Shown piece by piece: positions 1 to 12,500 of a stretch of DNA of 64,000 bases (position 1 is its first letter; each line of letters starts with the position of its first letter). Source of the stretch: Struthidea cinerea (taxonomy: Eukaryota; Chordata; Aves; Passeriformes; Corcoracidae); contig VZTI01004617.1 of NCBI GenBank assembly GCA_013397865.1, positions 948,116 through 1,012,115 of the forward strand, written 5' to 3'. The position numbers were made by a program, and so were the translations under genes. Under the pieces are notes generated by a model. The model was not told the origin of the DNA and searched no databases. It worked only from the letters and a program-made list of their open reading frames with translations.

Positions 1-3000
1 AGGAGCTGGCTGCATTGCCAGCCCTGTGTCAGAGGGATGGCAAAGCTTGGCTGTCCCGTGGTGAGCTGACCCACCCAAACAAAAGCTGGTGTTCCTGCCT
101 GCTTTATCTTTACAAGGTTTGTTGCAGGAAAATGAACACCACTGAGACAGGAAGGTAAAAGGGACAAAAAGCAACGCGTGGGCAGGCAGGTTTGCTGTGG
201 ACTGAGGGGCACAGGGGGTGGTGAAGACAAGAAACAGAGCCAGAGGTTCTCCACTGAGGTGTCACAGGTCAGAAATGGAAACATCCTCACCAAACTCTCA
301 GGAATGGCTTTAGCATATTCTTACCACTGCAGACTGCCAGGAGATGAATGATGCCAGAGCAGAGCAATAATCGGGCAATGACCTCTTCAGAAACTGGCCA
401 TGAACAAAGAAATGTCTCCCATTACCATCTTCAGTTCAGAGCTTCCTGCTCGAGATGACAATGTGTTCTTGGCCCACAACAGCAGGGAGCTAACACAGGC
501 AGATGGCCTTGACCAGAAATATTTGTTTTAGTGGACAGAGGTCAGTCTTTCTGAGGGGAAGGTCCCTGAGCTGCTCCCTGCTGCCCTGTTGCTGTGAGGT
601 TTACGGTCCAGAGGCATGAACAACGCTGCTGAGAAACCCCCCTTGCCAAAATCACTTCTGACCTTAAAGCAGCATTCGAGCTGGCCTGTTGAGCAGTAAC
701 CTATTGCTTGTTGGTTCAGTCACGCAAGGTCTCCGTGGCAGCAGCCAGCATTCCCTGCGGAACCCAATGGAAGAGGCTCTCGGTACAGACAGGTGGTTTT
801 TCCAATAAGAGCTGGAGGCAGAGTAGAAGAGAGAAAAAGAAGAGGGGAAAAAGGTCTTTAGGAAGGAGTAAGTAGTTATAAAGATAGGAGTAAGTTCGTT
901 TGGGCAGCAGCCTCAGTGGGAGGTGGATGAATGCTAATGGGCTTGAATTATTCATGCATTCTTCTGGAGTGGAGAGGTTCAGACCAATGGCCTTCCGTGG
1001 TAACTCTCTGGAGCAAGAAACCTCATTAAAAACAAGATCTGAGAGAGACTTGTCTGGTGAGAAAACAAGAGTAAGAGGGATCTCCCGGAGCAGCTGTACT
1101 ACAGCAGACGTTTTTCTCCAGCACCAGGAGCTGACAGCTTTCCGCAGCACGAAATCTGTTTTGGCAAAAGGACAAACACAGAGCAGAGGTCTGACATTCT
1201 GCAGCGAGCCATTAACCTCTCTCCCCGTGTCCCCAGCTCCTGCACCGCCGTGCAGCAGGTGAATCCTGACAGCAGCAGAGTCCACAGGCGAGTTCCCCTC
1301 CCTGCTCCACACGGACGCAGCCCAGAGCTGCACTGTTAGTTTTTATCCATGGCCAGAGCTCTCTACTCCCAGCCCAAGCCCAGTGCAGGGCATCAGTCAC
1401 ACAAACACTTCCCCGTTTTATGAGTGTGCTGGTTGAAAGCCTCGCTTCATGAGACCCCTTTTGTATTTCCCCAAATTCCCTTCAGGTGGAAGCTGGGACC
1501 TCGTGAGGAGCTTTAATCTGTAATGTCCCTCCTGCCCACAGTGCAGAATATGTCTGCGTGAAAGACAACACAGAGGAAAAGAATAATCCCTTGTTTTAAA
1601 AAATCAGTTTCATACTGTTTTAAATTCTGTGTGTTGAAGCTGGAGCCAACTTACAATTGGTAACACCAGGTTTGCATAGAAGAGAGAAGGGAACAGCTCT
1701 AAATTTAGAAGGCTAAATAATCTCGGGTTTAAAGGCATCAAAAATGCTGGTCTTGTAAACACTCTCATCAAGAGGAGCACAAGTGCGCTTGCCGTGCAAT
1801 TGCACAGCCAGAAATAATATGGAGAGAAGCAGCAGATCTGTCAGGACAGAGTTCACCCCTGGTCCTTCACCCTGCCTCCAGGGACAGCTCCTCAAAGACA
1901 GACAAACTACTGGCTGTCATAACTTCATTTCCTCAGGCCTCCAGGCTGCGTGACATCCAGACAAAATCCGTGCTTTTCCTCTCTTTTACCAGTAACTCCA
2001 TATTTCTCCAAATCCTTTGCACCCTGAAGAAAAATGAATAGGGGAAGATATTTCAAGTTGAGGGAACAAAAGGGGTTAAAATAACCTCAATTTTCAAACA
2101 CTTCAGGGGGTCTGGTGTAGGCTAAATCTATGTCTGAATATCTCTAGGGCCTCTGGGATGTTTAGGATCCAAATATGAATTTAAGTAAGAGTCACTCCTG
2201 CCCCTTTAAACTGAAATATATTTCAACCATTATGAAACGGAGGTGCTGCTATTCCAGTGATCTCAGCCCAAATCCTGCTGGTGGGTGCTCAACCTTCAGA
2301 CCCAAATGTTGCAAATTGGAATTATCTCCATTTTTTTCACACTTACATAAAATGCTGAGGAGGGGATGAGTGAACAGAGGCATGTTAGGAGGTTTTGCAG
2401 AAAACTTCATCCTGCAGCTTCAATGTCTCAGAAGGATATTTGCTAAAATAAACCAAAACACCACAATTTTAAACGTCTGCTCGTGGCTTTCACACAGGTC
2501 TAGGGTCAGCACTGAGCTACCAGATGGTGTCACACTGAGCTGCAACACAGGGACCAGACTGGATTGGCTTACAGAGCAGTGAAGAAAAACCCTGTGTCTG
2601 CTGTAAATAATAGATTTGCAGCTCGTGCAGCAGATTCACACACGGACATGTTCTTCAAATCAAATCTGAATCTCTGCTATAATCAAAGGATATTGAGCAG
2701 CACATTATGCAGCTTAAAAATAGACCCAGAAGCTGGTTGCACCAGTTAGTGTAACTTTAATCTGCAAGGAACTTTCTTACAGAGGCATAAATAGTGCCTG
2801 TCAAGAGCATAATACAAATCCTACCTCACAAACCTCAGCATTTAGATCCCTTTGGAATATATGACCTCATTTGCGGTGTGTAAGACCCAAAGCGAGTCCT
2901 GCTGAACAATGTTTTCCATGTTCAACTTGAGCACTATTCTTCCGGGCTCATGGTAGTGAAATGTTGGTTTATCAAGGGAAACTACAGAAAAAGAAAAAAA

Positions 3001-6000
3001 GAAAGAAAAAGAAAGGATGGACGCATTACATTCTCATTGACTTTATCCAGATACATGGTGGATGCATTTTCAGGAAGAGGGAGATGGAAGCTTTGAAAAA
3101 ATATCTTTGAAAATACTTCAGCGGGCATCTTCTTACGAGATTCACGCGATAAGATCTTGCAATTGTGTCTCTGCAGCTGTGTCACTCCGGGAGATAGGGA
3201 GTGATAACTGCAGCACTGGAGGTCTCCCAGTGTTTCCAAAAGGAATCCTCCATTTTATCTCTTTATGTGATAATATATGCTTGTAATAGTGCCCAAAGTC
3301 TTCAAAAAAGCTGCCCTGAAGGCCTGCCATGCCAAATTCTCCAGTTTTACCTACAAAGTCACAAGCCCTGGAAAGCTCAGTTTTATTCAGCCCTGCTAGG
3401 ACAGCGTGCAGTGTCTGTGTTGGGAACAGGACCACGAGGTGAATAAGATTCCACTGGCATGAATATGAGCTGAGCGACTTTTTGACACAGCAGCAAGGTT
3501 TTGTAGCTGAGTTTAGCAGGGTCTACCCCAAATGTGAAACAGGGGCTGAGGTCAGCACCATCCAGTGGTGCCAGCGAGCATCCCGGGAGTTCAGCCACCT
3601 CCAGGCTGCTCCTCCCAGGCAGAACCAGCTCCCCACTCTGCAGCGCAGGCACTTGGAGCAAAATCCATGAGTGATGCTCAGCCGAGCGCTGGCTCTGCAC
3701 AAACAGCCTGGTGCTCACATCCTGGCCCAGACCGAGTGCAGCACTGAGGGTGGGAGCTCCCTCGGAGGTTTAATCACCAAAACAGGGCTGCCACGGAGCT
3801 CAAAGGTCTCTCAGTCCCTCTCCCTGCCCGAGGCAGGCTCAGCCACACAAACTATTCTTGTCAGACGTTCCTCTAATCTGTTCTTGGAAGCCTCTAAGGA
3901 GAAAGACTTCACCACCCCCAAGGCAATCTCTTCCATGCTTAACCACCCTTGCAATTCCAAAGTTTCTCTCAGGAAGTGAAATCTCCCCTGATTTAAATGA
4001 CTCATGAAATAGCAAAACAGTGCAAAGCATCTCCATCCTGCACATTTCACTGCAGGGGTTTGTTGGGTTATTTTTTAGCTAGAGCACGTGGCTGGGATAT
4101 ATCTGATAGATCCCTGTTCCTCTTCTGTCCGAGGCATTAAACAAGCGATAGGAATTTTGTGATGAACTTCTTTCCAGTTGTGGCTTTATGTTTCATGTTG
4201 TAATGGAACTATAGAAAAGAAGTTTAAATTAATGCCTGTAAAAAGAGTGAATCTATGAGCTGAAATGAATTTAAATTTTATCCTTATCCCGATTGTTAAT
4301 TGGGCATTTTTCACATTTAATGTTTCCACCTGGTTTTGCTGTGACTGAGGCATTGATTCAAAAGAGATTCTTCTGGAAGTCGTGAATTCAATTTTTGAAG
4401 ACAGGCTTTTAATAATGTTTCTCTTGAACTGAACCAGCATCAGTTCCATCGAAAAATCTCTCCCAAATCTTAAATCAATTCTATAATCTCATATGAGATC
4501 AAAATGGGATCTTAAGAGAATTTCTTCTTCAGACGTTCAGAATGTTTCTGGCCAAGAGACACTGATTTTAGTGGTCAGAAAGCAGCTCTCAGGAATAAAA
4601 CCAAGCCAGAGCAACGACATAAGAGCCCAGAAGTGGGAACTCGCTGCAAGGACATCAGGAATAGCAGGACCATGTAGAGAAGTGTCCGAAGTCAGCCAAG
4701 AATTGCAAGGAATTCTAAAGGCCCTCCCCAGCTCTGCCACCAGTGAGCAGGTCAGGAGGCCAGGCCAAAGCAAGTGCAAATGGGTCAGAGGGAGCTTTGG
4801 CGTTTTTAAATAGGAAATGTCAGCGAGTGTCCCGCCAGGCACAGCTTCAGCAGCTTTAACTTCTCCTCACCGCCTGCCCCTTGCAGCAGGATTTAGCTCA
4901 GCTCCCAGAAACGGAGAGCCAGAAGATGGTGCTCTTGGGCAAAGCACGTCTGGACCAAAAATAAAATGAAATAAAATAAAATTAAGATTCCCTTGGCTTT
5001 CATGGTGTAGCACCGGCTCCCGCACAGTTTGCTCCTAATCCGCAGAGGAAGCCCCTGTGATGATCACCAGCAGCAGAGAGGGAGGCTCAGGAGGCGCAGG
5101 GTGGAACCGGGGCTGTGCCACTGAGAAAAGCCCCTCAGCCCTTCGGGTTCATGCACACGAACCACAGAACAGCAAAAATAATAAACAGTTTTGCAGGCAG
5201 CTTGGTCAAGACCTGCTCAGAATCAAGGGATGACTTGGAGTCCTCTAAAACCCAGAGCAGAAAATGTGGCAAAGATTTTGTGGGGAAGGGAAGTGGTCAA
5301 ACACGAAGAGCACGTCCAGCAATCCCCTCAGTCTCCACCACATTTTCCTGGGATGCTCTGGAAATGCAGTGAGCACCACCTCTGACTCTGCCCCAGAGGA
5401 GGAGGGTTTATTCCCAAGGAATCAGGAAAGGAAGCCTCGCGGATCAGTATTATTTAAGCAGAGTTTCATAAATGCATCATAACGCAAAAACAAAAATCAT
5501 GTTTTTTTTTTTAAATGATGTGTTTTTAAGTGCATCTCTTAAATAAACAATATTTTCTCTCGAGGATCTCCAAGTATTTTACATAAGAAAATAAATATAA
5601 TTACCCACATACCAGAGATTGAACTGAAATTATTTTCACTGCCAAGGAAATCTGTTTTCCTTCCCTTTTAAAAGAGCAAAACTGTTATTGTGCTGGGGAG
5701 ATGAAGCCTTGGAGGAAGTGACTGCACCTTTTTCCTAGATTTCAATACAACATATGCACATTCCAGAAAGGAAAGAAAAGAAAATAAGTGCTTATGTAGA
5801 TAAAATCTAAAAGCCTGATTCACAGGAGACCTGGTTGTGCTTTCATCCAAGGCATAGTGAAACTAAAAGCAGGCAGAAGAGTTAATGGATATCAAGGTAA
5901 GTTTCCAAGGGCCTTCCAAGGCCAGAGACTGAGTCTGTGGTAGCAGCACCTTTTTTTTATTAAAAGTATAACCTTGTAGCTCAGGCCTAGACTGGAAGAA

Positions 6001-7675
6001 AAAGACTTCACTAAAAATAAATTAAGATCAGACTCAGAAACCTCTATTCCCTAAAGTGAGAGTCAATTAGTTATAATCAATTAAATAAAATTAAGGAAAA
6101 CAAAGTCACATGGGCTTGGGAAAGGGAAAAGAAATGATAAATGAATCACCATTGGAGCCACTTGGGGAAGAAATGTCACCATCAAGGAGAAAAAAAAATG
6201 GAAGCAATTAAAAAAGTTAAAGACTTTCCTTATTGCAGGGAGACGAGGGAGAGTGCCAGCCCCACAAGGTTTTCAAAAGGCTTTGGAATTAATTTCATTT
6301 TGTGCCTTTGCTGGCAGTTTGGGGCGGGCTGAGGGCAGCACAGCAGCCAGAGCCCTGCCCTCCTTTGCCAACCCCTCGTGCTGCCACAGCCCGGTGCTGC
6401 AGCTGACCCCAACCCAAATATTCTGTCCCCATTTCACCTTGGGAACAAGCCTGGAGTCTGCACAAGCGTGAGCTTGGGGAAATGGGTGTTCAGAAATGGC
6501 TGGTGGGACTCTGTGGCTGCTCTTCCAGGTAAGAAGGAAAAGATTTCGGATTATTCCATGCAGATTACAGTAAAAACAAACTCAAGGCAAGCCCAACATG
6601 CCCAGGACAAAGGGCAGCTTCTTGATGATCCCACTGCCGGGATGGGAGTGCGGACACATCTGACAAGCCTGGCATTAACACAGCTCACTTTTAGCACGGA
6701 TGGAGCTTCCACGAGGCGCTGCCAACAAGAATGTCAATGAACAGCAGCCTTGGTGGTAGGTTTCAAAATCAATATAATCAGCACAGTGTTCTATTCACAG
6801 CTTATAAATTGCTGTCACAGTGGCAAACTCCGCAGTGCCCTCGGCTCCGGAAGCCTTGTTAAACTTCCCTGTGAAGTCTGCTGGACGTGGCTTTGTCAAA
6901 GGGAATTTCACCTGCAGCACACGCTCCAGAAGCCCCCTGCCTGGAGACAGAGAGGGGCCACAGGAGGGACAGCAAACACGCTGACAACATTTCAAAAGGT
7001 GAGGCAGGAACAGAAGCGGCGTGTTTGGAAACGTTGGTTGTTTCCCCTGCCCCCTCCCCAAGGAGGCATTTTTAGATTTGGGAATCTTCAAACAAAGCAA
7101 AAGGGAGAAAAAGAAAGCAGATGTTGTGTAGTGTTTTCAAGTGTTTTTGATTTTTCACCACAGGACGATTCCACACCACCCTCAGGGCAGGTATCCTTGC
7201 AACACGAATTCCCGTTGTTACCAACCCACTCCCTCAGGCTTTCACCCCTCACGTAATTAGGTGGAGGTCTCACCTCCCCTCTCAGTTACATGAAATATCA
7301 TTTCAGGAGTCCTGTGCTGTGTGCCTCGGAGCTGATTTTCACAGTATTTCCTAATCTCTCAGCCTCCACTCCACGAGTATCTCATTTTCCAAACAATTTG
7401 AATAAATCAGTTCTTGGGAGAGCTCCCTTGATTTCAGTTACGTTGCACCTTTCAGGTTCAAACTTGTCAACATTATTCTAAAAGTTTTGAGGAATAAAGC
7501 ACGGTTCTTCCACCAGAAATCCCCTGAGGCCATAATGTTTCCTCATGGCCCTTATTGATGAATTCCATTTATTAAAATGAGTTTCCTATATTGGATACTT
7601 TACCCTGCTACTGTCAAGATCTTCAGGAATGAAACCAGCACCACAATAAGGTGGAAAAGCACTACTGCAAATCTA
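1..7675. other. Intergenic, no gene recognised
   Basis: Open frames here are short and resemble no known protein. The longest, minus-strand 716-1333, is low in conserved character and overlaps a plus-strand frame. No tRNA, rRNA or recognisable transposon was seen. Confidence 0.6.
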
Positions 7676-7792
7676 CGGAGGAGAAAATAGACACAGACAT
7701 TAAATGATTTGCCTGAGACAGCTGAAGAAAACTGTATCAGGGCTGGGAAATGAAGTGATGCCCCTTGGCTCTCCATTCAGTGCTTCATTCGT
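7676..7792 (-). mobile_element. Probable MIR-type SINE fossil, inverted
   Basis: The plus strand reads GGAGGAGAAAATAGACACAG, ACATTAAATGATTTGCCTGA, GGGCTGGGAAATGAAG and CTCCATTCAGTGCTTC. This resembles an antisense MIR core (the region usually reading as a gapped 'tgacttgccc' block then a 'gctgg.att' block). Similarity is lower than for the copy at 42.1 kb. Confidence 0.48.
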
Positions 7793-9203
7793 GGGATCAG
7801 TCCAATCTTTCTCAGCTTCAATAGCCTGGAAAGACAACATTTAAGTGCCTCGGGTGGTGTCATCTTCTTTCACTCAGCCCTGCAGCTCCTACGGCATTGA
7901 CAAGCTCAGAAAGCAGGAGTCCCTTCCACAGACAAAGCAAGTTTTTGCTCTCCGCAAGGACACTTGTAATAAGTTTTAGTTTCACTAACTTTGAATTCTT
8001 TGAATTATTCTTTGAGTTTTTTATCCACGGTGTTGTGAAACAAATTAAATCTGTTGTCAAACTCACGATGCTAAAACACCAAACTGCTTCAGCTTTGAAC
8101 TTTGTTGGGTAATTTGGTATTTATCCTGAAAGAGAAAGACTGTATAGGAAAATATCCAGCATGAAACTCCTGTCTATATTAAAAATATCAATATAGTTTA
8201 GGCTCTTAGTATATGAATTTAGAACTGAACTGGCCTTTCCTTCATTTCTTACTCAGAAATCCTCAGAGAAGTTGTACAGAAGTACAAGATGGACTTGCTG
8301 GAGAAAGGAATCACAGATCACTATCACCTGTCTGTCATCTTTGCTTCCCTAAAGGACTGTAAACACACACAGTCTGTGCTGGTGATATCCCACTCTAAAT
8401 GCAGGAACATGTCCTCGCTTTCTTTCCCCCACTGATTTGTTTACAGGCATCTCTCACCTGCCAGAGATGGACAAACACTTCCCCTGTTGTACTTAACTAA
8501 GTGGAAAGAGAGTGTCTGCCATCCAACCTGAGCAGAAAGCTGAAACCCAGAGTTCCCATTTTCACCTCTTTCCTCTCATTTCTGCACTATCTCCTCCGAG
8601 CCATCACATATCTGCTGTGAATTTTCTTCTACACACCTGCCTGAGCTTTCTCATTTTTTCTGGAATGTTTTGCTGCATTCAGGGCTGTGCTTTGATCATA
8701 TCCTCCTGCTTCTGTCATCTCATCGTGAACATTAAGGACAGATGCAATGCAAATGCTTGCAAACATCAGCTGCCACTGTTGAGAATACTAAATCAGACAA
8801 AAAAACAGCTCTTGCTAGATTTTCACTCCTTTTCTGTACTATCCCCTCACTTACTCACAGATCTGTATCAAGATACTTCTATTTAAAGATAAATCTCCAC
8901 AACTCCTGCTACAATTATCCCCCAAGATACAAGTTCTCTTTCCCTCATGCTGTATTTGAGCTCATTTTTAGCGCGCTGAGCTCTCTGCTGTGGAGGGCTT
9001 TCAGACAGGCCTGGGTTCAGCACGGGCAGGAAGATGTCCCTGTTTCAGCCTCGCATCACGCCTGCAGCCACTGCACAGGCAGGCAAAGGCCTCTTCCACA
9101 GAAGGAGCACATCCTTCCAGCAGGAATGCCGGACATCAGCTCCCAGCACTGCCCTTTCCTGAGCCCGCATTCAGAGTCTCACCTGCCTTTAGAAAAGGAG
9201 AGG

Positions 9204-9567
9204 TGTAGGTGCTAAAAAGCTAGAAACAGAGAAATTCTTCAGCCTTTTCTCAATATTCTGTGAGCAGACTGTCTTTCCTATGTAAACTATTTTAAACAAG
9301 GTCACAGTTCCATAAACTTCTTGCACCCGCAGGCTGTTTTGCAAGATTGTGGCTTTGACTTTGAAAATATTTTGGAATAGGTATCTTAGGACTTGGCCAA
9401 TCCTCTCAAGGGGTGGATGGCCGAGGAACCAATTACCTATTGCCACTCAACACACTTTTGCCATCTATCCTATAAAAGTAGTTAGAAAATTATTAAAGCG
9501 CTTCCACTTGTTCATGAGCCTGGACTCTGTGTTGTTTTCTTTATGCACCTCGGACGTAACAGCGACA
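9204..9567 (+). mobile_element. Solo LTR, ERVK-like (copy 1, divergent)
   Basis: The 364-bp LTR begins TGTAGGTGCT and ends CAGCGACA, the TG...CA form expected of a retroviral LTR. It is flanked by GAGAGG (9198-9203) and GAGACG (9568-9573), a 6-bp target-site duplication with one mismatch. It shares with the LTRs at 21.9 and 44.5 kb a CCAAT-containing block (about 9395-9425), a TATAAAAG box (9471) and a polyadenylation-type ATTAAA (9492-9497). It is more diverged than the other two copies, consistent with greater age. No internal retroviral genes adjoin it, so it is a recombination-derived solo LTR. Confidence 0.88.
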
Positions 9568-9573
9568 GAGACG

Positions 9574-12500
9574 GACTGAGGGCTCTGCTTTTCCCACAGC
9601 GACATTTCTGTGACAGCTCCTAAGCCTTCTCAGCACGTGTGACGAAACTGAATTATTCGGAAGCTCCGGGGAGCCGAATTCTGCCTTAAATGCTGGCTTG
9701 ATGAATTTACTGGGAGCTGTTTTTCACCACTGCCTGTGCTGAGAGTGAGGACCTGGGCTGTCTCTTCAGGGTGAGAGTTTATCTGCTCCACTGAGCCGAG
9801 CTGGGCGTGGGGCCTGAGCCACCCACCCCCAGTGCCCTCAGAGATACAGGGGGGCCTCTGGGGAGCAACCAGGCACTCTCTGGGCATGGAATCATCACCT
9901 TCTGGACTACCTTCCCATTTGCCAGACCCAGCTTGAAGAAGACATCTGAGAACAAGTGCAGTCAGCTGAAGGACTCCACCCTTCCCTCTCAGAGCATCCA
10001 AAGAAGGGTTCACACCTTTCTGCAGTGCTGAACATGATCCTGGACACAGACATGGGATAAAGACCTGTTTTTCCAAGGCAGTAATTGAGGTAAAACAAAA
10101 ATCCTTGTTCTTTGCTTGGGTTTGTCACTGACTGTGCGTGTCACCTGTCACCCTGGGCAAGGCCCCTTATTGCCCCCAGCTGGGTCAGAATCCCAAGCGC
10201 TTCCCATAACTGAAAGCAATGAGAGGAAATAGCAGTGCCCAGTGTAAAATTAATGTCTGCAGCCAACACTGAGTCCCAGGAAAGAGGCAGGATCAAGACA
10301 AGGCATGGCTTACGTGCAGATTTTTCAAGAGGCAAAGGCTATAATGCAGCTCATTCCATCTGACAGGTATCACAGATCCCGGGGAAGCCACCCTGGGTTC
10401 CAGCACAGCACTTTTCTATAATTATGCAAATTACCCTGCCTACAACCACTGGATATATTCGCATAAATGACCCTGATTTTTCAGGAACACTCCTCTTTTT
10501 CAAGTGTAATTTTGCATGCACAATAAACTGTGGAGTTCAGAGCAGCACTTTAAGCATCTAAATATCAAGCTGCACCTACAAATTGTTTAGACAGACATTT
10601 TAATACTGTAATTTGTTAGTGCAATTACTTAAGTGGGGAAGGCTGTGTGCAAGGAGGCAGTAAATAATTAAGACCACCAAAGTGGAGCCTAGGGCACCAT
10701 TTTAAAATCTTTTATCCAATACCTAAATTTGGCAAGCAGAGGGAAAAAGATGCTTGAGGAGAACACACAGAGCCAATCAGCACATAAGGCTCCCATTGCA
10801 CCATACAATCTAGTTTCACTTATTGCTGGAGATTATTTTTGAATGCTCTGATTCTAAAGTTATCAAAATTGGCTATTGTGAGCAGTTGATGCTGTTTGGC
10901 TTTTCAGGGCCTCATCAAGATTTTAAAAACACAGATGGCTGTTCTACAATAAAAAAAGAATCTACCTGCAGTGGTACATTTACACCAGAATAATCAGGCT
11001 GGAACAGGAGCAAGAACAAGCCATATATTCAATATGGGAGTGTTACACCCATGGACTCCAGTGCTGGCAGCATAAACAGGTGCTATGCTGAAAATATAAA
11101 GCCTCATTAATGCATCATTTAATAAAATGCCCCATTTTCTTATATTCCAGGTCTCTTTACATCTTCCATAAAGATGCAAATTTCTCATCTCAACTCGGCG
11201 ATGTGATCCATCTTGAGTCTCAGAAATGGGCCTGACTACAGTAGCTGCCACATAAATACCACACCAAAGAAATACTAAAAACCTTTATGTATGGGATTAA
11301 GGCTACTCAGAATGATCCATCTATAGCCCTGAAAATAAAAAAGCTTCTCTCTGATTGAAAATGTTGCTCCAGCAGCATTTGAACTCCACAATGTTGCAGA
11401 AAAACTGAGAGACAGAAAGCCTTCAAGAACCCCCTCTTGCAGGAAACCCATTAAACACAACGAGTTTCACAGTGCCAAATCAGTGGCCTGCAGCATTTTT
11501 TTTTTGCAGGCTCAGTATTTGGCGTGGGGAAAGTGTCCAAGCCAGCAGAGCATGGTAGGAAAAACCTCGCGGAATCAACGCGGGAGAAACCCTGGAGCCA
11601 AAGAAAAGAGAGGCAGCGGGGTGGAGATAAAACCACTGCTTGCAGAGTCATTTCTCTGTGGCCAGCAGAGAAATCCCTTCAGAGGCAGCCAGACGACAAA
11701 GCTCTGTCTGCTCCATCAAGAGGATAAAACAAAGCAGTGTGGTCTCTGCCTGTGGATTGCACAGGAACAGACTCCCAGCCCCTGGACATGAAGGGAAAAT
11801 AATGACTGGGCTGCTCCGAGGCTGTTTCTGGGAAGCAGCTGATCTACCCCACAAAAGTGAATGGCAGTTGTAAAACCTCATTTCTTCCCTCTCTTCCTCA
11901 GGCTGAAATAAGCTGCTGAACTGCTTCTGGGATTCTCAGCTTGAAAAGCTGGCACCCTGCAAAGCTTGAGGACTCTGGGTTTTGAGATGCCAGCATCCCC
12001 AAGGATTTCAGATCTTTTAAGCAGGAATTTTCTGCAGTTTCCACAAAAACTTTGTACCAGGATGATCAGTAGCTTTCTGTAAGTACATTTAGATTTCACA
12101 GGGTTTGGATTTAATTGCCCGGTAGAACATTCAGACTTAAACCCTGCTTCCTACGGAGCTGCAATACCTGAACAGGACCTGCTTTTCAGTCATCTCTTGC
12201 TTTGTCTTTCTACATTCCCTTGGTGGGCTGGGCTCCACACAGCCCTGATGCACAGCAAAGCTGGGATTCTATAAATTCTCGCTGTCCTCAGATCTCTTTT
12301 CCCACCAAAATCAGAAGCAAATTTCCCCTGACTTCATGTAGGAGTTCTATGAAGGACACCTTCAAATTCAGCGAAAGGCAGAAATGCAGAAATTACCAAA
12401 GTGAGGAAACTGGAATATTTCAGAGATCAATTCAAAACTCAGAGCACCTATTTTGGCAAGATAATGTAGGATTTCTCTACAGAGGTAATAGGAGCAGTAG

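Noticed and set aside
716..1333. 205-codon minus-strand open frame near the left edge
   Set aside because: Overlaps an equally plausible plus-strand frame and has no family features.
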